Assembly: GCA_963816555.1 (NCBI GenBank)
Contig: CAWFLD010000011.1
Span: forward strand, 1-64,000
DNA: 64,000 bases
Reading direction: 5' to 3'
DNA from: Lutibaculum sp963816555
Lineage (GTDB): Bacteria; Pseudomonadota; Alphaproteobacteria; Rhizobiales; Tepidamorphaceae
Positions 57,430-64,000 of this stretch are shown piece after piece; positions within the stretch are counted from its first letter, which is position 1, and every line of letters begins with the position of its first letter. The translations under genes and the position numbers were made by a program. Below the pieces are notes generated by a model, which saw only the letters and a program-made list of their open reading frames with translations, was not told the DNA's origin and did not search any database.

Positions 57430-57687
57430 ATGGCCGACGCAGGCAAGAAGATGCACAGCCCCAAGGCTGGCCCGAAAGGCCACCAGCACATCAGCGACGA
57501 GGATCCCGACGAGATGCTCGAGCAGGACGACCTCGCCGACGACATCAAGGGCAACAACCAGCTCCAGGGCAACGACCAGCTCAACGTCCGGAACGAGCGC
57601 CACACCCAGGCGGACGCCACGCGCGACACCGAAGGGGTGGTCGAGAGCTTCGAGAAGCAGGATCCCAAAGCGCGCGCGAAGGACTGA
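57430..57687 (+). CDS. Small acidic, probably disordered protein
   Basis: This 85-residue hydrophilic protein has no Cys or Trp and is rich in Asp, Glu, Lys, Gln and Asn (KGHQHISDEDPDEMLEQDDL, NQLQGNDQLNVRNERHTQAD). ATG 57430 has GGAGG five bases upstream; in-frame ATGs at 57379 and 57418 lack that. Such proteins are often stress-related, but no family is recognised. A terminator follows 58 bases after the stop. Confidence 0.68.
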   Translation: MADAGKKMHSPKAGPKGHQHISDEDPDEMLEQDDLADDIKGNNQLQGNDQLNVRNERHTQADATRDTEGVVESFEKQDPKARAKD

Positions 57688-57744
57688 GGCGCGCACGAAC
57701 GACCGATAGCGCCGATCGGATCACTCTTTTCCGATCAAGACGTC

Positions 57745-57782
57745 TCAAACCCTCCTCGCACCATCGTGAGGAGGGTTTTTCG
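57745..57782 (+). terminator. Rho-independent terminator
   Basis: AAACCCTCCTC and GAGGAGGGTTT, extended by CGCAC/GTG pairing, enclose a short loop and are followed by TTTTT. It ends the small acidic gene; the AAA on the left makes a weak reverse function possible. Confidence 0.9.
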
Positions 57783-57863
57783 ATCCGCCGCCCCTCTCCC
57801 CGCCGTAGCCCCCGTCACACTGCGCAGGGTGTGCAGTGGCAAAATCGACAGGGAGACTGCCCG

Positions 57864-58427
57864 ATGAGATTCAACGTCACCGGAATTCTGAAGACCGCAG
57901 GCGCCGTGGCCATCGCCGGCATGATCGCCTCCGCTCCGGCCTCCGCCGAGACGATGGTCGGCGGCGCGCCCATGTACGCGAACAAGACGATCGTCGAGAA
58001 CGCCTCGCAGGCCAAGAATCTCACCACGCTGGTCGCCGCCGTGAAGGCCGCAGGCCTCGTCGACACGCTGGCGGGCGACGGGCCCTTCACCGTCTTCGCG
58101 CCGACCAACGACGCCTTCGCCGCGCTGCCGGCCGGCACGGTCGACACGCTGCTGAAGCCCGAGAACAAGGACAAGCTCACCGCCATCCTGACCTACCACG
58201 TCGTACCGGGCGACATGTCGGGCGCCGACATCCTGGCGATGGTCGACAAGATGGGCGGCAAGGCCGAGCTCAAGACCGTGCAGGGCGGCACGCTGACCGC
58301 GATGCACGAGGGCAAGGGCCTGGCGATCGTCGACGAGGCCGGCAACAAGGCGATCGTCACGACCGCCGACGTCGACCAGTCGAACGGCGTCGTGCACGTC
58401 ATCAACCACGTCCTGATGCCGAAGTAA
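57864..58427 (+). CDS. Secreted fasciclin (FAS1) domain protein
   Basis: This 187-residue protein has a signal peptide (cut after ASA, about residue 30) and one FAS1 domain: KNLTTLVAAVKAAGLVDTLA, the H1 box GPFTVFAPTNDAFAALPAGT, YHVVPGDMSG and the C-terminal box GVVHVINHVLMP. FAS1 proteins mediate adhesion at the cell surface or in the periplasm. The ATG follows GGGAG. It is a monocistronic gene bracketed by terminators on both sides. Confidence 0.93.
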   Translation: MRFNVTGILKTAGAVAIAGMIASAPASAETMVGGAPMYANKTIVENASQAKNLTTLVAAVKAAGLVDTLAGDGPFTVFAPTNDAFAALPAGTVDTLLKPENKDKLTAILTYHVVPGDMSGADILAMVDKMGGKAELKTVQGGTLTAMHEGKGLAIVDEAGNKAIVTTADVDQSNGVVHVINHVLMPK

Positions 58428-58452
58428 GCGACCTCGACGGCACGAGACACAT

Positions 58453-58484
58453 CTGGCGCGGCCCCTGGGCCGCGCCATTTTCTT
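58453..58484 (+). terminator. Rho-independent terminator of the fasciclin gene
   Basis: TGGCGCGGCCC and GGGCCGCGCCA form a stem with a short CT loop, followed by TTTTCTTT. Confidence 0.88.
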
Positions 58485-58581
58485 TGCCGCGGGGCTCATG
58501 ACGGAAGGTGAGCCCCCTTTCTCGTCCGGCCTCCTTCGCTATGCTCGCGGCGACGCGCCAACGGAAGGAATGCCGAGACCG

Positions 58582-59349
58582 ATGACCTCACACGTCGAGA
58601 CGACGCGCAACGGCGACGTCCTGATCCTCAGGCTCGCGCGGCCGGAGAAGAAGAACGCCCTCACCTCGGAGATGTACGGCGCGCTCGCCGACGGCATCGC
58701 GGCGGCCGAAGCGGACGAGGCGATCCGCGTCGTCATGATCCTCGGCTCGGGCGGCGCCTTCACCTCGGGCAACGACCTCGCCGACTTCCTCTCGAACCCG
58801 CCCAAGGGCGGCGACGCGCCGGTCTTCCGCTTCCTGCGCGAGCTCGCGCGGGCCAGCGTGCCGCTGATCGCCGCCGTCGACGGCGACGCGATCGGCGTCG
58901 GCACGACCATGCTCCTCCACTGCGACATGGTGGTCGCCAGCACGCGGAGCCGCTTCCGCCTGCCCTTCGTCGAGCTCGGCCTCGTGCCCGAGGCCGCCTC
59001 GACCCTGCTTCTGCCGCGCCTCGTCGGGCACGCGAAGGCGGCCGAGCTCCTCATGCTCGGCCATTTCTTCGACGCCGAGGAGGCGCGCCGGCTGGGCGTC
59101 GTCAACCACGTCGCCGAGGCCGAGGAGATCGAGCCGATGATCGCGCGCGTCGCCGCCTCGCTCGCCGCCAAGCCGCCGCAGGCGCTGCGCGCCACGAAGC
59201 GCCTGCTGCGCGGCGATCCGGCGGAGCTGGAGGCGGCGATCCTCGCGGAGAGCAAGGTGTTCGCTGAGCGCCTCCTCTCGGCGGAGGCGCGCGAGGCGTT
59301 CAGCGCGTTCCTCGAGAAGCGTCCCCCCGACTACGGCAAGGTGCACTGA
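58582..59349 (+). CDS. Enoyl-CoA hydratase/isomerase family protein
   Basis: This crotonase-fold enzyme of about 255 residues is probably in fatty-acid or acyl-CoA breakdown. Oxyanion-hole segments are GSGGAFTSGNDL and DGDAIGVGTTMLLHCD; the catalytic Glu position is in FVELGLVPEAAS. Of two in-frame ATGs, 58582 is 13 bases from AAGGA and 58570 is only 1 base away, so I prefer 58582, without certainty. The next gene starts three bases after its stop, so sixA is probably co-transcribed. The substrate cannot be read from sequence. Confidence 0.9.
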   Translation: MTSHVETTRNGDVLILRLARPEKKNALTSEMYGALADGIAAAEADEAIRVVMILGSGGAFTSGNDLADFLSNPPKGGDAPVFRFLRELARASVPLIAAVDGDAIGVGTTMLLHCDMVVASTRSRFRLPFVELGLVPEAASTLLLPRLVGHAKAAELLMLGHFFDAEEARRLGVVNHVAEAEEIEPMIARVAASLAAKPPQALRATKRLLRGDPAELEAAILAESKVFAERLLSAEAREAFSAFLEKRPPDYGKVH

Positions 59350-59352
59350 ACC

Positions 59353-59865
59353 ATGGTCAGGCTCTATCTCCTCCGCCACGCCAAGTCCTCGTGGGACGAG
59401 GACGGCGACGACTTCGACCGCCCCCTCGCCGACAGGGGACGCGAGGCGATCGCCCGCATGGCGCCCTTCATCGCGGCGCAGGGCTACGAGCCGGCGGTGA
59501 TCGCCTGCTCCTCGGCGCTGCGGGCGCGCGAGACGCTGGCGGCGCTGATCCCCCACCTCGAGGGCGAGATCGACGTCAAGCTCACCCGCCGCATCTACGA
59601 CGCCGACCCCGAGAACCTGCTCGAGGACATCCGCGGCACCGGCGGCACGGCCAACTCGCTGATGGTCGTCGGCCACAACCCGGCGATGGAGGAGGTCGCG
59701 GGACTCCTCGCCTCCGAGGGCGAGGGCGACGCGCTGCGGCGCATGCAGGAGAAGTTCCCCACCGCCGCGCTCGCCGTGATCGAGTTCGACGCGCCGAGAT
59801 GGGACGAGGTCGGCCCCGGCGCCGGCCGGCTCGTCGCCTTCCACACGCCGAAGTCGATCGGCTAG
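59353..59865 (+). CDS. sixA: Histidine phosphatase, SixA family
   Basis: This 170-residue enzyme of the phosphoglycerate-mutase-like fold starts LYLLRHAKSSWDEDG with the catalytic His in RHAKSSW. The second catalytic His is in VVGHNPAMEEV and the supporting Arg in LRARETLAAL. SixA of E. coli removes phosphate from phosphohistidine in signalling proteins. It is three bases after the crotonase gene. The physiological substrate here is unknown. Confidence 0.9.
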   Translation: MVRLYLLRHAKSSWDEDGDDFDRPLADRGREAIARMAPFIAAQGYEPAVIACSSALRARETLAALIPHLEGEIDVKLTRRIYDADPENLLEDIRGTGGTANSLMVVGHNPAMEEVAGLLASEGEGDALRRMQEKFPTAALAVIEFDAPRWDEVGPGAGRLVAFHTPKSIG

Positions 59866-59897
59866 GGCCGGGTCGCCGAAGGGAGCCGGAGGAGATC

Positions 59898-60564
59898 ATG
59901 GCAGAGAAGAGCTGGCTGGCGGTCGACGCCTATTTCGAGGACGCCCTGATCGGCCGCGACGCCGCTCTCGACGGCGCCCGGGAGCGCAGCCGCGCCGCCG
60001 GCCTGCCGGAGGTCGCGGTCGCGCCGAACCAGGGCAAGCTCCTGATGCTGATGGCGAAGATGCGCGGCGCCCGGCGCATCCTCGAGATCGGCACGCTCGG
60101 CGGCTACTCGACCATCTGGCTCGCCCGCGCCCTGCCGGAGGACGGCCGGCTGGTGACGCTCGAGATCGACCCGCACCACGCCGAGGTCGCGCGGGAGAGC
60201 CTCGCCGCCGCCGGATATGGCGACCGGGCGGAGGTGCGCGTGGGCGACGCGCTCGCAGGGCATGAAGGCGCTCGTCGAGGAGGCGGCGGCCTTCGACCTC
60301 GTCTTCTTCGACGCCGACAAGGCCCGCCTCGCCGACTATCTCGCCGAGGCGCTGAAACTGTCGCGGCCCGGCACGGTCCTCATCTTCGACAACGTCGTGC
60401 GCGACGGCCGGGTGGTGGAGGACGGCACGGGCGACGGGAGCGTCGAGGGCGTGCGCGCCCTGACGGCCAGCCTCGCGGGCAACCCGCGCATCGAGGCGAC
60501 GGCCCTGCAGACGGTCGGGGCCAAGGGCTATGACGGGTTCCTCCTCGCCATGGTGAGCGGCTGA
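59898..60564 (+). CDS. SAM-dependent O-methyltransferase, one frame break
   Basis: This is a class I methyltransferase of the catechol/caffeoyl-CoA type, 221 residues after repair. The SAM loop is LEIGTLGGYSTIWLARAL, with the acidic strand VTLEIDPHH and the metal/catalytic segment FDLVFFDADK. The frame breaks near 60260: GCAGGGCATG has one extra G, and GCAGGCATG restores DALAGMKALVEEA. The ATG at 59898 follows GGAGGA. It is 33 bases behind sixA. The acceptor is not known. Confidence 0.9.
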
Positions 60565-60671
60565 GGCCGTCCGGAGCGCCGCGAGGGGAAGGAGCCGCAT
60601 CCCTTCGGTCGCCCGCCGCTTGGGAATTCGCCTGATCCCACCTACATAGGCCGGACCGCAGGAGCATTCGG

Positions 60672-62186
60672 TTGGCGCAGACGAGCATCACCGACGAGGC
60701 CCGCCTCGTCGTCGGCAATTTCTTCGACTTCGCGACGGGTCTTGTCGAACCGAGCCTGAGGCTCGGCGTGACCGGGCTGTCGCGCGCCGGCAAGACGGTG
60801 TTCATCACCGCCCTCGTCCACAACCTCGTCAATGGCGGCCGCCTGCCGGTCTTCGATGCGATGGCGCAGGGCCGGGTGGCCGGCGCCAGGCTCGACCCGC
60901 AGCCCGACGACGACGTGCCGCGCTTCGACTACGAGAGCCACGTCAAGGCGCTGATCGGCGGCGACGACCGGCACTGGCCGGAATCGACCCGGCGCGTCAG
61001 CGAGCTGCGCGTCACGATCGAGTACGAGAGCGCCTCGTTCTTCAGCCGCAATTTGCGGCCCGGCCGCCTGCATCTCGACATCGTCGACTATCCCGGCGAG
61101 TGGCTGCTCGACCTGCCGCTGCTCAACCTGTCCTTCGCCGAATGGTCGCAGCAGGCGCTGGCGCTGAGCCGGGCCGAGCCGCGCGCCGGCCTCGCCGCGG
61201 AATGGCACGCCCATCTCGCCGCGCTCGATCCCCACGGCGAGGAGGACGAGCTGCAGGCGCTCGAGGCGGCGCGGCTCTTCACCGCCTATCTGCGCGCCTG
61301 CCGCGACGAGCGCTTCTCGCTGTCGGCCCTGCCGCCGGGCCGGTTCCTGATGCCCGGCGACCTCGAGGGCTCCCCGGCCCTGACCTTCGCGCCGCTCGAC
61401 GTCGAACCGGGCGTGAAGACGAAACGCGGCTCGCTCGCGGCGATGATGGAAAGGCGCTTCGAGGCCTACAAGTCGGTCGTCGTGAAGCCGTTCTTCCGCG
61501 ACCACTTCGCACGGCTCGACCGGCAGATCGTGCTGGTCGACGCGCTGCAGGCGCTGAACGCCGGCCCCTCCGCGCTCAAGGACCTCGAGACGGCGCTCGC
61601 CGACATCCTCGCGACCTTCCGGCCCGGCCGGGCGAGCTGGCTCGGCCGCATCCTGTCGCGCAGGGTCGACCGCATCCTCTTCGCCGCGACCAAGGCCGAC
61701 CACCTGCACCACGGCAGCCACGACCGGCTGGAGGCGATCCTCGAGCGCCTGACGCGGCGGGCGATCGAGCGCGCCGAGTTCGCCGGCGCCCAGGTCGACG
61801 TGCTCGCCCTCGCCTCCGTGCGCGCCACGCGGGAGGCGCAGGTCAAGCACGGCCGCGACATCCTCGACTGCATCGTCGGCGTGCCCGAGGCCGGGCAGAC
61901 GATCGGCGGCCAGACCTTCGACGGGCAGCACGAGGTCGCGATGTTCCCCGGCGACCTGCCGGACGATCCCGAGGCGGTGTTCGCCCGGGCCGAGAGCGCC
62001 GCCGGCGAGGGACAGCCCCTCTACGAGCCGCCCCGGGCGGTGGCCGACGACGAGGCGGAGGCCTATCGCTTCGTCAAGTTCCGGCCGCCGCGGCGCGAGC
62101 GCACGGCCGAGGGCATCAAGCTCTCGCTGCCGCACATCAGGCTCGACCGCGCGCTCGACTTCCTGATCGGAGACCAGCTGGAATGA
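60672..62186 (+). CDS. ycjX: YcjX-family GTPase-like protein
   Basis: This 504-residue cytoplasmic protein has a P-loop GLSRAGKTVF near residue 36 and the segment LDIVDYPGEWLLDL, which fits a Walker B/G3 region. YcjX proteins have a Ras-like core with a large helical insert and in some bacteria belong to a phage-shock-related stress locus. It starts with TTG at 60672, supported by AGGAG seven bases upstream. Its stop overlaps the ycjF start by four bases. The precise role is unknown. Confidence 0.92.
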   Translation: MAQTSITDEARLVVGNFFDFATGLVEPSLRLGVTGLSRAGKTVFITALVHNLVNGGRLPVFDAMAQGRVAGARLDPQPDDDVPRFDYESHVKALIGGDDRHWPESTRRVSELRVTIEYESASFFSRNLRPGRLHLDIVDYPGEWLLDLPLLNLSFAEWSQQALALSRAEPRAGLAAEWHAHLAALDPHGEEDELQALEAARLFTAYLRACRDERFSLSALPPGRFLMPGDLEGSPALTFAPLDVEPGVKTKRGSLAAMMERRFEAYKSVVVKPFFRDHFARLDRQIVLVDALQALNAGPSALKDLETALADILATFRPGRASWLGRILSRRVDRILFAATKADHLHHGSHDRLEAILERLTRRAIERAEFAGAQVDVLALASVRATREAQVKHGRDILDCIVGVPEAGQTIGGQTFDGQHEVAMFPGDLPDDPEAVFARAESAAGEGQPLYEPPRAVADDEAEAYRFVKFRPPRRERTAEGIKLSLPHIRLDRALDFLIGDQLE

Positions 62187-63226
62187 GCGAGGATCGACGC
62201 CGCCCCACCGCCTTCCGGCTCGACGATCCCAACGTGGTCGTCGAGGACGCGGAGGCGACCCGCAGCGAGGCCCAGCCGGACGGCCGGGTGCTCGTGCGCC
62301 CGGAGCGCGAGGAGACGGAGGACGCGCTCGTTCCCGCCCCGAGCCCGAAGCGCCGCGGCATCAGCTTCGGCGCGCTGCTGATATCGGGCCTCGGCTCGCT
62401 GATCACGCTCGCGCTCGGCATCTGGATCAACGACTTCATCCTGAACCTCTTCGCCCGCAACGACTGGCTCGCCTGGATCGCGCTGTTCGCGGCGGGCCTC
62501 GCCGGGCTCGGCTTCGCCGGGCTCCTGGCGCGCGAGGCGTACGGGCTGATGCGCCTGTCGCGCATCGCCGAGCTGCGGGCGGAGGCCGAGGCGGCGGTCG
62601 CCGGAGACGACCGCGACGGCGCCCGCAAGGTCGCCTCCCGCCTCGTCTCGCTTTATTCCGGCAGGCCGGAGCTCGCCCGCTCGCGCCGCGCCCTCGACGA
62701 GCACAGCAGGGAGATCATCGACGGGCGCGACCTCATGCGGCTCGCCGAGCGCGACATCATGGTGCCGCTCGACGCCCAGGCGCGCGCCCTGATCATCGCC
62801 TCCGCCCGCCGCGTGTCGATCGTCACCGCCGCCTCGCCGCGCGCCGTGATCGACCTCCTCTACGTGCTCTACGAGGCGCTGCGGCTCGTCCGGCGCGTCG
62901 GCGCGCTCTACGGCAGCCGGCCGACCGGCCTCGCCCTCCTGCGCCTCCTGCGCCTGACCGTCTCGCACCTCGCCGTGACCGGCGGCGTGGCGCTGACCGA
63001 CGGCATCGTGCAGCAGGTGCTCGGCCACGGCGTCGCCGCCCGCGTCTCGCACCGTCTCGGCGAGGGCTTCGTCAACGGCCTGATGACCGCCCGCATCGGC
63101 CTCGCCGCCCTCGACGTCGCCCGCCCCCTGCCCTGGATCCAGGCCCGCCCGCCCGGCATGGGCGACATCCTCAACGTGATCGGCGGCTCCGACGCCGCCA
63201 GGAAGCGGCGCAACGACCAGGGCTGA
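62183..63226 (+). CDS. ycjF: YcjF-family (DUF697) inner-membrane protein
   Basis: This 347-residue membrane protein has two adjacent hydrophobic helices at about 63-85 and 92-117 (LGSLITLALGIWINDFILNL and WIALFAAGLAGLGFAGLLA). A cytoplasmic domain with RLVSLYSGRPELARSR follows, and the C-terminal DUF697-like region contains VIDLLYVLYEALRLVRRVGAL and SHRLGEGFVNGLMTARIG. It overlaps ycjX (ATGA) and is its usual operon partner. The function is unknown. Confidence 0.9.
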   Translation: MSEDRRRPTAFRLDDPNVVVEDAEATRSEAQPDGRVLVRPEREETEDALVPAPSPKRRGISFGALLISGLGSLITLALGIWINDFILNLFARNDWLAWIALFAAGLAGLGFAGLLAREAYGLMRLSRIAELRAEAEAAVAGDDRDGARKVASRLVSLYSGRPELARSRRALDEHSREIIDGRDLMRLAERDIMVPLDAQARALIIASARRVSIVTAASPRAVIDLLYVLYEALRLVRRVGALYGSRPTGLALLRLLRLTVSHLAVTGGVALTDGIVQQVLGHGVAARVSHRLGEGFVNGLMTARIGLAALDVARPLPWIQARPPGMGDILNVIGGSDAARKRRNDQG

Positions 63227-63326
63227 GGCAGACCGTCTTTCCAGCTTGCGCCCGGCGAGCGTTCGGGCCTCAAATGCCGGCCGGCGGCGCGCCGCGCGAC
63301 GCCGGCATCACGTGCGGAGAGGAAGC

Positions 63327-63716
63327 ATGGCGAAGGGCTACAGGGAGATGCTCGACGAGGCGGATGCCGTCGTCGACTCGATCGAGGTGGAGGACGCGGC
63401 GGCGCGCAGCGGCGATCCCGACATCGTGCTCGTCGACATCCGCGACGTCCGCGAGCTCGACCGCGACGGCACCATCGAGGGCGCGATGCACGCGCCGCGC
63501 GGCATGCTCGAGTTCTGGATCGATCCCGAGAGCCCGTACCACAAGCCGGCCTTCGCCGAGGACAAGACCTTCGTCTTCTTCTGCGCCTCCGGCTGGCGCT
63601 CGCTGCTCGCCGCCCGCGTCGCCCAGGAAATGGGCCTCAGGAGCATGAGCCTGCGCGGCGGCTTCAAGGCCTGGAAGGAGAACGGCAAGCCGGTGGCGGA
63701 GCGGCAGCGGCGCTGA
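63327..63716 (+). CDS. Rhodanese-like domain protein
   Basis: This 129-residue single-domain protein has IVLVDIRDVRELDRDGTIEG and GAMHAPRGMLEFWID near the start. The active-site Cys lies in the loop FFCASGWRS, followed by GLRSMSLRGGFKAWKENGKP. It likely carries persulfide sulfur or acts in sulfur or cyanide handling. ATG 63327 follows GGAGAGGAA. It lies 100 bases after ycjF in the same direction, and may have its own promoter. Confidence 0.92.
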   Translation: MAKGYREMLDEADAVVDSIEVEDAAARSGDPDIVLVDIRDVRELDRDGTIEGAMHAPRGMLEFWIDPESPYHKPAFAEDKTFVFFCASGWRSLLAARVAQEMGLRSMSLRGGFKAWKENGKPVAERQRR

Positions 63717-64000
63717 GCGGCGGCCGTTGCGGTGCGCCCGAGGCGCAAATCGACGGCGTGACATTCTCATGGACTCCGTACGCCGATGGCCGACGTCTAT
63801 ATCATGCGGATCCGCAGGCATTCGCTTCGGGTGCGCCGTCTCGACGACGCGCAACGACGCGGCGGGGCGTGGGGGGATCGTCAGCTCTGCGAATTCGAGC
63901 GCGCTGATCGCCGCCGAGAAGCGGGCGCGGGTGCAGGGAGAGCGCGGCTGGCGATCTACCTGTATGCCGGCGACCGATCGCCGAGAGCGAGCATCTCGAG
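63717..64000. other. Right edge, no gene recognised
   Basis: The last 284 bases hold two overlapping open frames on the plus strand that run off the window, from ATG at about 63770 and 63786. Neither shows a motif or ribosome site that convinces me, so I call no gene. A real coding start may lie here but cannot be judged from the visible part. Confidence 0.4.

Overview
The window is about 70% G+C and gene-dense. It looks like the chromosome of an alphaproteobacterium of the Hyphomicrobiales (Rhizobiales), probably near the Methylobacteriaceae/Salinarimonadaceae. The basis is the alphaproteobacterial markers cckA, fliX, flbT, flaF, motE, a DUF6468 protein and a single-cysteine DksA, together with CtrA-type boxes and a GTTC-N7-GTTC SOS box. 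I cannot name the species.

Layout. Positions 1-4307 are the tRNA-proximal end of an integrative element: an unknown replication- or regulator-like protein, a regulatory gap with dyads, a small unknown protein, and a 688-residue tyrosine recombinase pointing away from a tRNA-Met gene (4403-4479). Positions 4480-20400 hold a G/C-skewed repeat tract followed by core genes: lrgAB, a NIT-domain chemoreceptor, murI, trmJ, icd, a HEPN/MNT toxin-antitoxin pair, an aldo-keto reductase, a KefB-type antiporter, alaS and recA. Positions 20410-55700 are mainly a flagellar supercluster. It starts with cckA and contains the operons flgB-flgC-fliE-fliQ-fliR-flhB (-), fliO-fliP (+), fliL-fliM-DUF6468-motE-TPR (-), flgF-flgG-flgA-flgH (+), flgI-flgJ-flgN (+), flagellin-flbT-flaF (+) and flgE-flgK-flgL (-), plus fliX and dksA. 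A NarL-type two-component pair and three small non-flagellar genes, including a mannan-binding-lectin-like protein, sit inside it. Positions 55919-63716 are mixed core genes: a MoxR ATPase, a fasciclin protein, an enoyl-CoA hydratase, a SixA phosphatase, an O-methyltransferase, ycjX-ycjF and a rhodanese.

How it works together. The flagellar promoters carry a readable cis-regulatory code. There are perfect TTAA-N7-TTAA CtrA boxes between flgB and fliO and between fliX and flgI, with near matches before fliL/flgF and flagellin. A 13-bp dyad GGCA-N5-TGCC lies beside them, and -24/-12 sigma-54 promoters (GG-N10-GC) lie 70-110 bp further on before flgF, flgI and flgE. With fliX encoded here, this fits a Caulobacter-like CckA-CtrA to FlbD/FliX/sigma-54 cascade. 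The flagellin leader can fold into a strong hairpin, a plausible FlbT target.

Caveat. About two dozen small indels break conserved and essential genes (alaS, recA, murI, cckA, fliQ, flgC, flgE, flgK, flgL, flbT, flagellin and others). Protein similarity continues cleanly in the next frame each time, so I treat these as sequencing or assembly errors and give full corrected gene spans, not pseudogenes. Three of them are the same 2-base contraction of CGCGCG.
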